DNA of 7,265 bases from Chloroflexota bacterium (GCA_026389975.1 JAPLGV010000518.1:1-7265), one strand, 5' to 3'. Counted from the first letter of the stretch, positions 1-6,281 are shown. Notes: a model not told the origin generated them from the letters alone. Program-made: numbers and translations.

Positions 1-147
1 AGCAGAGTACATCTCTTTCAGATCGTCATCACGCAAGAGCCTGCCGGTCAGGCTGCCCATGCGCCCATAGAACGAATCCGGTGACACACGATGCGGTAGT
101 CCAATGGCATCAAAATAGCTGTGCTGCAGTTTGCGTTTTCCAAGCAT
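1..147 (-). CDS. IS1182-family transposase, N-terminal part (runs off window)
   Basis: This minus-strand frame starts at ATG 147 and stays open for 49 codons to the window edge. It begins MLGKRKLQHSYFD, followed by SPDSFYGRM and then LRDDDLKEMYS. This order (MLG start, DSFY, D-D/E-D-x-x-x-MY) is typical of the N-terminal domain of IS1182-type DDE transposases, which cut and rejoin IS ends. A ribosome-binding site AGGAG (complement of 155-159) lies 7 nt before the start and supports it. The catalytic DDE residues lie beyond the window, so activity cannot be assessed. The family call rests on motif memory over a short stretch; another IS4/IS5-superfamily member is possible. Confidence 0.72.
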   Translation of the reverse strand, partial: MLGKRKLQHSYFDAIGLPHRVSPDSFYGRMGSLTGRLLRDDDLKEMYSA

Positions 148-240
148 GACGGTACTCCTGGCTGATGAATTGCCATAGTTTTACCCCATTTTTGCTTTTT
201 TGAGGAGGGTCCAATATCGACCACTTTTTCAGCAGACTCC
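1..240 (-). mobile_element. End of an IS1182-like insertion sequence (partial)
   Basis: Read on the minus strand, the sequence from about 240 begins GGAGTCTGCTGAAAAAGTGG. This resembles the common IS terminus with a GTCTGCTGAAAAA core. A leader of about 90 bp follows, then the transposase start at 147. The host gene reading frame at 241-675 runs straight into this terminus, and its last codons (GGA GTC TGC TGA) come from the IS end, so the boundary lies near 240. The other end is outside the window, so neither target duplication nor total length can be judged. The exact boundary is uncertain by a few bases. Confidence 0.7.
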
Positions 241-675
241 TAAAAAACTTATACCGAAGTCACTGTTCTCTGGATTAAAATCAATATAAAATTCCTTTCG
301 TTTAGTCCCATTTATGATGACCAATGAAAATTTTCTTTGTGTAAAACTTTTATCGCCAAAACCTTGGATGTATTGCCCACTCTCAGATGTTATCCATTTG
401 CAAAGGATATACTTTAATTCATTTTTGCGAGATAGAAATACATCGCTCTTTATTACGTCCGTCTCGATTAATTTTTCACTACCATTAAGATCTGCTTCAT
501 ATACATCCCACAAATCAAATACTTTTGCTTTTGATGAACCTAAAGCAAGATAAATAAATACCACTGTATCATTAAGAATTAAGCGAGAAAAACATTCGCG
601 GTTTATTTTTCTATGTAGGATAGTTACTTTCCCTTTATCATATAAGTACAAATCCATTAATAATGGTTTCTTATT
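241..675 (-). pseudogene. 3' part of a beta-propeller-like gene, cut by IS21 and by IS1182
   Basis: This is the C-terminal half of the gene whose 5' part is at 3247-3507. It is AT-rich, unlike the IS21 element inside it. The frame reads NKKPLLMDLYLYDKGKV onward to FGISFL. It then enters the IS1182-like terminus and stops at TGA (229-231) after only Gly-Val-Cys. The protein is rich in alternating hydrophobic strands, with units such as DLYLYDKGK, DLWDVYEADLNG and ELKYILCKW. That pattern suggests blades of a TolB/WD40-like beta-propeller. This is inferred from pattern only, and the family is not recognised. The frame is also open leftward into the IS21 terminal repeats up to 747, but those codons belong to the IS. 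The natural C-terminus is missing, so the product is dead or at best a fragment. Confidence 0.75.
670..675. repeat. Target-site duplication, left copy (CTTATT)
   Basis: CTTATT directly abuts the left terminus of the IS21 element (TGCG at 676). It is repeated at 3247-3252 directly after the right terminus (CGCA ending at 3246). A length of 6 bp is within the 4-8 bp usual for the IS21 family. The pair marks one intact, unrearranged insertion. Confidence 0.9.
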
Positions 676-771
676 TGCGTAATCCGGTCGAAGGCGACCA
701 CTGATTCCGGAGCATGTCGTCCACCGAATCCGGAGCATGTCGTCCACCGATTCCGGAGCATGCCGTCCACT
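676..771 (+). repeat. Left terminal repeat array of the IS21 element
   Basis: Three near-identical 23-bp units lie head to tail at 703-725, 726-748 and 749-771. Each has the core ATTCCGGAGCATGTCGTCCAC; the middle unit has AATCCGG and the third has CATGCCG. A fourth, diverged unit at 680-702 (AATCCGG...CGACCACT) forms the outermost inverted repeat. Multiple terminal repeats of this kind are known transposase binding sites in IS21-family elements. The exact role of each unit here is inferred. Confidence 0.85.
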
Positions 772-843
772 TATTGCGGTTGAGCGGAATCATTTGGGGG
801 TGAAGTAACGCTGGATAATCCTATCGAATTGTGGCAATCTACA

Positions 844-863
844 CCTGGAATAATTCCAGGAGG
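844..863 (+). promoter_or_regulatory. Palindrome overlapping the istA ribosome-binding site
   Basis: CCTGGAAT-A-ATTCCAGG at 844-860 is a perfect 8-bp inverted repeat about a single central base. As RNA it would form a 7-bp stem with a TAA loop. Its right arm contains the first AGG of the AGGAGG Shine-Dalgarno sequence (858-863), which sits 5 nt before the istA start at 869. Folding would therefore partly hide the ribosome-binding site. As DNA the same site could serve as an operator. Which of these happens, if either, is inference. Confidence 0.6.
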
Positions 864-868
864 TAGCG

Positions 869-2404
869 ATGTCACAGGAAAGGTTATCCATGCGAAAGAT
901 CAGCGAAGCACTGCGTTTAAAATGGACCTGCGGTTTATCGAACCGTGCCATTGGGCGCAGCTGCCAGATCTCCCACAGTACGGTCAGCGAATATCTGAAA
1001 TGCGCCGAAGTAGCCGGGCTGAAATGGCCATTGCCTGAGGGTCTGGACGAAGACAGCCTGTACAGGCTGTTGTTCCCGGAGAAGGTCGCAGGCCAATTGG
1101 CAGTACGGGTCTTGCCGGATTGGGAGGAAGTTCACAAGGAACTGAAGAAGCGGCATGTGACTCTGCGGCTGCTGTGGACGGAGTACCGGGAAGACCATCC
1201 GGATGGGTACGGGTACAGCCAGTATTGCGATCTGTATCGACGCTATGTACGGAAGCTCAATCCGCCGATGAGACAGAACCACAAGGCGGGTGAAAAGCTG
1301 TTTGTGGACTATGCCGGGGATACCGTTCCGATCACCGACCCAGAAACGGGGGAAGTGCGCCAGGCGCAGATCTTCGTGGCAACCATGGGTGCCAGCAGCT
1401 ACACCTATGCCGAAGCACAGACCAGCCAGGAAATGCCGCACTGGATCGGCGGGCACGTGCGTGCCCAGGCGTTTTTCGGGGGTGTGACTCAGATCATCGT
1501 CCCGGATAACCTGGCACAGGGGGTGAAACGTGCCTGCCGGTATGAGCCTGACCTGAACCCAACCTACCTTGAGATGGCCCAGCACTATGGGGTGGCAGTC
1601 ATCCCGGCTCGAGTGCGCAGGCCGCGCGACAAGGCCAAGGTGGAAGTGGGTGTACAGGTGGTGGAACGCTGGATATTGGCCCGTCTGCGCAACCGGACCT
1701 TTTTTAGCCTGGCAGAACTAAACCGTGCGATTGTCCGACTGCTGGAAGAACTAAACAACCGTCCGATGAAGCATCTGGGAAAGTCCCGCAAGCAGCTATT
1801 CGAAGAACTGGACCAGCCTGCCCTGCGTCCGCTGCCGCAAACGCCCTTTGAATACGCCGCCTGGAAGACCGCCCGGGTGAACATCGATTACCACGTTGAG
1901 TTCGAGAAGCACTTCTACTCGGTGCCGTATGAGTTGATCCACCAGGAAGTACGCATTCGCGCCAGCGAGCGTATGATCGAGATATTCCACAAAAGCAAAC
2001 CCGAATCCGTGGCCATCCATCCTCGCAGCAGCGTACCTGGCCGTTATTCCACCCAGACCGCCCACATGCCGATCAAGCATCAGAAAGCCGGGGAATGGAC
2101 ACCCGAGCGCCTGCAGCGTTGGGCGGAGGATATCGGGCCGCATACCTGCCAAATGATCCAGGCCATCCTGACCTCCCGGCGACACCCCGAACAGGCTTTC
2201 CGCTCCTGCCTGGGCATCCTGCGTCTTTCTACCCTGTATGCTCGCTCCCAGATGGAGACCGCTTGCCAGATGGCACGCGAAGAAAAAGAACTGAACTACC
2301 GGGGCGTGAAAGCCGTTCTGGAACTCCTGCCCCCTGCTTCCCCATCCGAAAACCCATCCCTTCCAACCCACGAGAACATCCGTGGCAACTCATACTACCA
2401 GTGA
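869..2404 (+). CDS. istA: IS21-family transposase IstA
   Basis: This 511-residue DDE transposase catalyses cutting and joining at the IS21 ends together with IstB. A helix-turn-helix near residues 18-43 (LSNRAIGRSCQISHSTVSEY) would bind the terminal repeats. The rve integrase core carries the catalytic triad as D147 (FVDYAGD), D213 (IVPDNL) and E259 (DKAKVEVGVQ). The C-terminal region from about 335 contains the conserved YHVEFEKHFYSVPYEL stretch found in IstA proteins. Length is normal for the family (about 500). The start is supported by a strong AGGAGG, 5 nt spacing, and an MSQERLSMRKI opening. It is followed after 8 nt by istB. No frameshift or premature stop is seen, so the protein appears functional. 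Confidence 0.95.
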   Translation: MSQERLSMRKISEALRLKWTCGLSNRAIGRSCQISHSTVSEYLKCAEVAGLKWPLPEGLDEDSLYRLLFPEKVAGQLAVRVLPDWEEVHKELKKRHVTLRLLWTEYREDHPDGYGYSQYCDLYRRYVRKLNPPMRQNHKAGEKLFVDYAGDTVPITDPETGEVRQAQIFVATMGASSYTYAEAQTSQEMPHWIGGHVRAQAFFGGVTQIIVPDNLAQGVKRACRYEPDLNPTYLEMAQHYGVAVIPARVRRPRDKAKVEVGVQVVERWILARLRNRTFFSLAELNRAIVRLLEELNNRPMKHLGKSRKQLFEELDQPALRPLPQTPFEYAAWKTARVNIDYHVEFEKHFYSVPYELIHQEVRIRASERMIEIFHKSKPESVAIHPRSSVPGRYSTQTAHMPIKHQKAGEWTPERLQRWAEDIGPHTCQMIQAILTSRRHPEQAFRSCLGILRLSTLYARSQMETACQMAREEKELNYRGVKAVLELLPPASPSENPSLPTHENIRGNSYYQ

Positions 2405-2412
2405 GGTCCCTC

Positions 2413-3162
2413 ATGCTAACCCAACCCCTACTCGACAAACTCGTCCAACTCCGCCTGCCCGCTTTCCGCGATGGCCTACAGGAACAGCTCAATAACCCCA
2501 AATACGCAGAACTCTCCTTCGAAGAACGCCTGGCACTCCTGGTGGACATGGAGATCACCCACCGCCATGACCGGCGCATCCAGAGATTGATCAAGATGGC
2601 GGCCTTTCCCCAATCCGCTACCCTGGAAGACTTGGACCTGTCTGCCTCCCGTGGTCTGGAGCGCCGCTTTGTCCTCGAACTGGCGCAGGGCAACTGGATC
2701 GACCAGCATCTCAATACCCTGGTGCTCGGCCCCACCGGGTCTGGAAAATCGTTCCTCAGTTGTGTGCTAGGACTGTCTGCCTGCCGCACCAATCATTCCG
2801 TGCGCTACTTCCGCACTTCACGCCTCTTGTTCCAACTCGCCCAATCTCATCTGGATGGCTCTTTCCACTCCTTGCTCGCCAGCTTGGCAAAAATAGACCT
2901 GCTCATCCTCGATGACTGGATGCGCGATCCTATCTCTGCTTCCGAAACCCGCGACCTGCTCGAAATCCTCGACGATCGCTTTGGGCATGTCTCCACTCTG
3001 GTTGCTTCCCAGGTCCCGGTGGGAGATTGGTTTTCTCGATTCCCGGATCCCACGCATGCAGATGCCATCCTTGACCGCGTCATTCACAACGCTTATCGAC
3101 TCAATTTGACCGGAGATTCTCAACGAAAGGTGCGTTCCCCCATCCCCATGTCGTCCACTTGA
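2413..3162 (+). CDS. istB: IS21-family helper ATPase IstB
   Basis: This 249-residue AAA+ ATPase assists IstA in target selection and strand transfer. A helical N-terminal domain (about 1-95) precedes the ATPase core. The core has Walker A GPTGSGKS (106-113), Walker B LLILDD (163-168), a sensor-1-like LVASQ (196-200), the segment ILDRVIHNAY with a likely arginine finger (219-228), and the closing L-x-G-x-S-x-RK (232-239). The ATG at 2413 is chosen because it gives the family's usual N-terminus (MLTQPLLDKLVQLRLPAF) and length. It is preceded by GAGG with 7 nt spacing and lies 8 nt after the istA stop; the frame is open further upstream only as overlap with istA. Its last codons, CCC ATG TCG TCC ACT TGA, are formed by a copy of the terminal-repeat half-motif. 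Confidence 0.95.
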   Translation: MLTQPLLDKLVQLRLPAFRDGLQEQLNNPKYAELSFEERLALLVDMEITHRHDRRIQRLIKMAAFPQSATLEDLDLSASRGLERRFVLELAQGNWIDQHLNTLVLGPTGSGKSFLSCVLGLSACRTNHSVRYFRTSRLLFQLAQSHLDGSFHSLLASLAKIDLLILDDWMRDPISASETRDLLEILDDRFGHVSTLVASQVPVGDWFSRFPDPTHADAILDRVIHNAYRLNLTGDSQRKVRSPIPMSST

Positions 3163-3197
3163 TTTATAATTCCCTTACCAGCGTTGCTTCCCTCCGC

Positions 3198-3246
3198 CAC
3201 TGGACGGCATGACCGGATTCAGTGGACGACATCACCGGAATCCGCA
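3198..3246 (+). repeat. Right terminal repeats of the IS21 element
   Basis: Two 22-bp units in inverse orientation to the left array lie at 3199-3220 (ACTGGACGGCATGACCGGAT...) and 3221-3242 (AGTGGACGACATCACCGGAA...), followed by the terminal CGCA. A half unit in the left orientation, CATGTCGTCCACT, occurs at 3147-3159 and forms the end of istB. The right end therefore has fewer and slightly shorter units than the left, an asymmetry often seen in IS21 elements. Confidence 0.85.
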
Positions 3247-3252
3247 CTTATT
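3247..3252. repeat. Target-site duplication, right copy (CTTATT)
   Basis: This is the second copy of CTTATT, directly after the right IS terminus CGCA. It matches 670-675 exactly. Deleting one copy with the IS joins the two gene halves in frame. Confidence 0.9.
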
Positions 3253-3507
3253 CTTCCCTTTTTTCGTGAACAATATATGATCAATATTTAAGTCGGAATA
3301 GAAAATCTCAATTTCACTGTCTTCTGCAATTTCAGTAATTCTTCCTTCCTTATATAACAATAGTCTACAAACCTTGTCTGTATTAATTTCGCAAAACACG
3401 ATGGACTTACTATTTTGAAATCTATCCCCTGTAAATGCACCTTTGTAATCAATTCCATTAGCAGCGTCTTTTATCTTTATCATTCCTCTATCGATGGTAA
3501 TTAGCAT
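3247..3507 (-). pseudogene. 5' part of the interrupted beta-propeller-like gene
   Basis: This encodes the first 87 residues of the gene continued at 241-675. It begins MLITIDRGMIKIKDA and contains strand-rich units such as VCRLLLYKEGRITEIAED and DHILFTKKGKNK. No signal peptide is seen. The start at ATG 3507 is supported by a GGAGA (complement of 3514-3518) 6 nt upstream and an in-frame stop a little further up. Beyond 3247 the frame now runs into the IS21 terminus and stops at 3232-3234 after Cys-Gly-Phe-Arg. Joined to the 3' part, the original reading frame gives at least 230 residues. Strand-turn patterns suggest a cytoplasmic beta-propeller-like protein. No specific family is recognised. 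Confidence 0.75.
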
Positions 3508-3652
3508 GATGAATCTCCGTTTAGTGAACTAATTTCTCAAGGATGTAGTTCTTAAATACCTATACTTTTATTACCAGGACTTTCGCTTATACGGGCATGA
3601 AAGCATGAATTCGAGGTGTAGCCAGTTCTGCTCGCAGGTAATCGCTCAATAA

Positions 3653-4515
3653 TCGATATTTTGGCTTGGCCCTTATTCGGAAATGGCTTCAAAGCATTGT
3701 GCTGTTGGGATGATTGTAATCCATCCTTTTCCTTGGCCATATCGCATGTCGATGGAAGCGGGGAATGTAAATACTGAAAACCGATTTGTTAAACAACAAG
3801 TTCCTGCGATATGTCTTTCAGCTATCGACGGGCTGACTCGGTCAAGGAAAAATCAAAGCTGAATTTGAGGTCAACACTGCTACGTATGACGGTGACATCA
3901 CGATTCTGAGCGGGATTGTGGTAGGTGACGAAAAACCTGAGGAGCGCATTGTTATCATGGGTCACAGGGATCACGCAATTCCACCCGGTGCAAATGATAA
4001 TGGCAGCAGTCTTGGTTGTTTACTAGAATTGGCGCGGGTTCTTGGGCACAATAAATTTAGACGAGGCGTTGAATTTATTTGCAGTACAGCAGAAGAGGGG
4101 TGCTCTCCTGGGATGGCTCAATATGTTCAGATGCACAAGGACAGAACTAATAAAGTAAAAGCTGCGATAAACCTGGATATGTTCGGCACAGGCGGTCGCT
4201 TGCAGTTAGTGGAGAGTGTAAATGGCATAATACAGATACATTTGAGTTTTCTCATTGGCTAATAGAGGCTTTAGAGACAGCTGCGGATGATATGGGTTAT
4301 CACATCGGTCGTTATAAATAAAGCAAGTTCTACATCAGATGAAACCCGATATCTTAGCAGGAGTGCCAAGTGTTTGGTTCTGGAAACCGGATGATGTGTA
4401 TTATCACTCAATTACGAATACACCAGAAATGGTTGATGCAAACAGCTTGAAAGCGGTTTCTGATATTACAGCCGTTGCTGTAATGAGAATTGCCAATTTG
4501 GAAACATTACCGTAG
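3653..4515 (+). pseudogene. M28-family metallo-aminopeptidase remnant, frameshifted
   Basis: Translating successive frames gives one continuous M28-type protein. A PA-like segment comes first (ASKHCAVGMIVIHPFPWPYR and FVKQQVPAICLSAIDGL). Next is QGKIKAEFEV leading to the peptidase core: GHRDHAIPPGANDNGSS with the metal-binding His and bridging Asp, AEEG with the catalytic Glu, and NLDMFG. It ends with AGVPSVWFW and DVYYHSITNTPE, which carries the last metal-ligand His, and a stop at 4513-4515. Family members are normally secreted zinc exopeptidases. All ligands are visible, but the frame changes near 3834-3845, 4220-4230, 4316-4320 and about 4358. Stops follow at 3860, 4260 and 4319 in the abandoned frames. 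A stop at 3650-3652 also precedes the first frame, and the N-terminus is not found. A functional product is very unlikely. The shifts are not at long homopolymers, which argues for real decay. Confidence 0.85.
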
Positions 4516-4611
4516 AGTAGCGAATAAGCAGATCTGCCCGACTGGTCATTCCCATGCTGGGAAGATATGTAAGATGAGCTATCTCAGTGCATATAATCAC
4601 TGATATTTGTA

Positions 4612-5382
4612 TTAATCGAACACCGAAAGTAGCATTCGAATCCGGATATCTTGACTTAGAAAAAAAAGAGCCTTTTCTTTATGACCGGTTATCCAGGAAG
4701 CATCATCTGAGGAAAGAAAAGCAAAAAGTGCAGCGACATCTTCAGGAAGACCCAATCTCTTCATGGGGAGTTTTTCATAAAAAGCTCGTTGCATTTCTTC
4801 AGTATATTCTGCTTCTTGCATAGGTGTCATAATGAAACCCGGGCATACAGCATTTACACGAATTGTAGGTCCTAACTCCAAAGCCATGGATCGAGTAAGT
4901 TCAATGACACCGGCTTTTGATGCATTGTAATCACCATAATAGTGATAACCTACCAAACCATTTGTTGACCCCATATTTATGATTACACCTCCGCCAGAGG
5001 ATAACATTAGTTTGGCAGCTCTTTGAGCAACAAAAAACACGCCAGTCAAATTGATTTGGATTAGCTTTTCCCATTCCTGCACAGAAATGTCAACAAAATT
5101 ATGTCGATAACTTATACCAGCATTGTTTATTAGAATGTCCAGACCACCCACTGCATCAATTAGTTTATTGAATGCTTGATCTAGTGATGATTGTGAAGTC
5201 ACATCAGCTCTGATGCATTTTACTAATGATGGGAGTTTCTTTTCAATCCTTTGACAGGCATTTTCATCTATATCAAATATTACAACTCGAGCATCTTCTT
5301 CGATAAAGCGAATCGCTGTAGCCGTTCCAATCCCTCCCGCTCCCCCAGTTATTAGGACACGTTTCCCATTTAGACCTTTCAT
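4612..5382 (-). CDS. Short-chain dehydrogenase/reductase with a replaced C-terminus
   Basis: This is a classical SDR, an NAD(P)-dependent oxidoreductase of alcohols and ketones, with unknown substrate. It has a TGGAGGIG dinucleotide-binding loop (12-19), D37 after beta-2 (VVIFDID, suggesting NAD preference), D60 (ADVT) and NNAG (86-89). The catalytic set N111, S139, Y152 and K156 lies in YNASK, and PG is at 181-182. The start at 5382 has AGGAAGGA (complement of 5387-5394) 4 nt upstream. Homology to the family is clear up to SWITG (229-233). There the usual ending, a G-x-x-x-x-VDGG strand, is replaced by 23 unrelated residues (HKEKALFFLSQ...). The substitution point is near 4681-4683. The core may fold, but the C-terminal strand and dimer contacts are lost, so activity is doubtful. 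It lies downstream of, and in line with, the transporter chimera. Confidence 0.85.
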   Translation of the reverse strand: MKGLNGKRVLITGGAGGIGTATAIRFIEEDARVVIFDIDENACQRIEKKLPSLVKCIRADVTSQSSLDQAFNKLIDAVGGLDILINNAGISYRHNFVDISVQEWEKLIQINLTGVFFVAQRAAKLMLSSGGGVIINMGSTNGLVGYHYYGDYNASKAGVIELTRSMALELGPTIRVNAVCPGFIMTPMQEAEYTEEMQRAFYEKLPMKRLGLPEDVAALFAFLSSDDASWITGHKEKALFFLSQDIRIRMLLSVFD

Positions 5383-5505
5383 AAAATCCTTCCTTTTTTT
5401 AAGAGAAAATATTATTTATTTGCAGTCAGGCGATCCATCATTAATTTATTTCCGTTTTAAATACCAGGAGACCAACTGTTTTGAGGGTAACATTTTCGAA
5501 TGCAC

Positions 5506-5991
5506 TTAATCTATATTTTTAGAATTTCCAAGATAAGAATTGATCACTACTGAATTATGTCGAACATCATTTGGTAACCCTTCGGCGATTGTTTTTCCTT
5601 CATCCAGAACATGGACACTACGCGAGGTGAGTGGTGTCCCATCCGACCAGACCAGGTCATCTCGCAGGTGCATGGTGACCACCAGGCCATCATCAGAAAC
5701 TGTAGGAAGTTCGGTCACCATATAAGGATAGGGCTCGTTGTTTTCATCAAACTGCCAGGGTGAGCAGCTATAGATCTGGCTGAGAGTCCACATGCCCCAC
5801 ATACTCGAGTACGAACGGTTCAGGGAGTTGGGCTCCTGCGTCCAGGCGATGGTGATGATCTTTTTTTCGGTTGGTTCCGGACTGCCCGGTGCGGCAGTTT
5901 TGGTTGCAGGTACGACCTTTGGGCCGCAGGCCGATAGTTCCAGGCCAACAACAGCCACAAAAACTGCTATCCTGAAGAGATTTTTACGCAT
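5506..5991 (-). pseudogene. In-frame chimera: family-5 solute-binding lipoprotein head with LivG-type ATPase tail
   Basis: This 161-codon frame combines two unrelated families. Residues 1-123 are the start of an ABC-transporter peptide/solute-binding protein (SBP_bac_5). They contain a lipoprotein signal with lipobox LSAC (C22), a Pro/Thr linker, then ITIAWTQEPNSLNRSYSS and LRDDLVWSDGTPLTS, the motif just before the usual AxDV. From about residue 124 the protein switches to VHVLDEGKTIAEGLPNDV and a closing SYLG. This is the C-terminal end of LivG-type branched-chain amino-acid ABC ATPases, followed by NSKNID and a stop. Full-length binding proteins of this family have about 500-600 residues. 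The junction maps near 5620-5625. A deletion joining two transporter genes is the simplest origin; an assembly chimera is possible. The start follows AAAGGAG with 6 nt spacing, one base after the upstream lipoprotein's stop codon. Confidence 0.8.
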
Positions 5992-5992
5992 T

Positions 5993-6160
5993 TCATTCTC
6001 CTTTCTTTGGTTGTGTCGGTGCTTCGGTGGCCACCGGCGCGATGGTTCCCGCCGCAGGCGGCGGGGGGGAAGCTGGCGTTTTCGGCCCGCAGGCGCTCAG
6101 AAGCAGACTCAGGCTCGTTGCCAGGACGATCATCAAAGTAACAGCTTTTTTCGAAAACAT
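5993..6160 (-). CDS. Small lipoprotein of 55 residues, possibly a truncated solute-binding protein
   Basis: This encodes a signal peptide (MFSKKAVTLMIVLATS...) with lipobox LSAC (C24), then a 31-residue Pro/Ala/Thr-rich tail (CGPKTPASPPPPAAG... to PTQPKKGE) and stop. The mature part holds no folded domain. The frame extends upstream to 6325, but ATG 6158-6160 is chosen because AGGAG (complement of 6167-6171) lies 6 nt before it and the signal peptide begins there. The tail resembles the linker that follows the lipid anchor in Chloroflexota-style solute-binding proteins, including that of the neighbour at 5991 (both LSACGPK). It may be a remnant whose binding domain was lost. Alternatively it is a genuine short leader. 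Its final codons contain the AAAGGAG of the next gene, and its stop lies one base before that start, so the two are probably translationally coupled. Confidence 0.6.
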   Translation of the reverse strand: MFSKKAVTLMIVLATSLSLLLSACGPKTPASPPPPAAGTIAPVATEAPTQPKKGE

Positions 6161-6250
6161 CGCATTCTCCTCTCTCTTTTTATGTGGATAAAATAGGCCC
6201 TTTATGCAGGCCTCAAACCAGATCGCGTTTTCTGGGTACGCCTCCTTTCC

Positions 6251-6270
6251 GAGCACAATCCTGTGTGCTC
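6251..6270 (-). promoter_or_regulatory. Inverted repeat, possible operator of the lipoprotein genes
   Basis: GAGCACA-ATCCTG-TGTGCTC is a perfect 7-bp inverted repeat with a 6-bp spacer. It sits in the 164-bp gap between the methyltransferase and the small lipoprotein. On the minus strand it lies 11 bp downstream of a TATAAT box, a position where a repressor could block initiation. No T-run follows it directly on either strand, so it does not look like a terminator. The regulator is unknown. Confidence 0.4.
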
Positions 6271-6281
6271 CCATGTAGTTT

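Larger units (their letters stand above)
676..3246 (+). mobile_element. Complete IS21-family insertion sequence, 2571 bp
   Basis: The element carries istA and istB in tandem, the hallmark of IS21. Its ends are imperfect inverted repeats: TGCGTAATCCGG at 676-687, and CCGGAATCCGCA at 3235-3246, whose complement is TGCGGATTCCGG. The outer bases are TG...CA, as is usual for the family. Inside both ends lie further copies of a 22-23 bp motif built around CCGGAGCATGTCGTCCAC. A 6-bp duplication CTTATT flanks the element. Both coding frames are full length and have all catalytic residues, so the copy looks recent and potentially active. It is more GC-rich than the gene it interrupts. Confidence 0.95.

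Noticed and set aside
676..771. Short regular repeats as a possible CRISPR array
   Set aside because: The 23-bp units are directly adjacent with no spacers, sit at an IS end, and recur inverted at the other end.
935..2371. Long minus-strand open frames across istA
   Set aside because: They are antisense shadows of a GC-rich coding gene, with low-complexity and implausible translations.
2095..2412. N-terminal extension of istB by about 106 codons
   Set aside because: This stretch is istA read in another frame. The family N-terminus and a ribosome-binding site fit ATG 2413.
3552..3740. Minus-strand open frame of 62 codons (MAKEKDGLQSS...)
   Set aside because: It is antisense to the start of the M28 peptidase remnant, whose plus-strand translation is recognisable. 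It has no supporting ribosome-binding site or family resemblance.
4655..4690. Minus-strand hairpin AAAAG-GCT-CTTTT with T-run as a terminator of the SDR gene
   Set aside because: The stem is almost all A-T pairs, and it lies inside the SDR reading frame about 50-70 bp before its stop. It is too weak to call.
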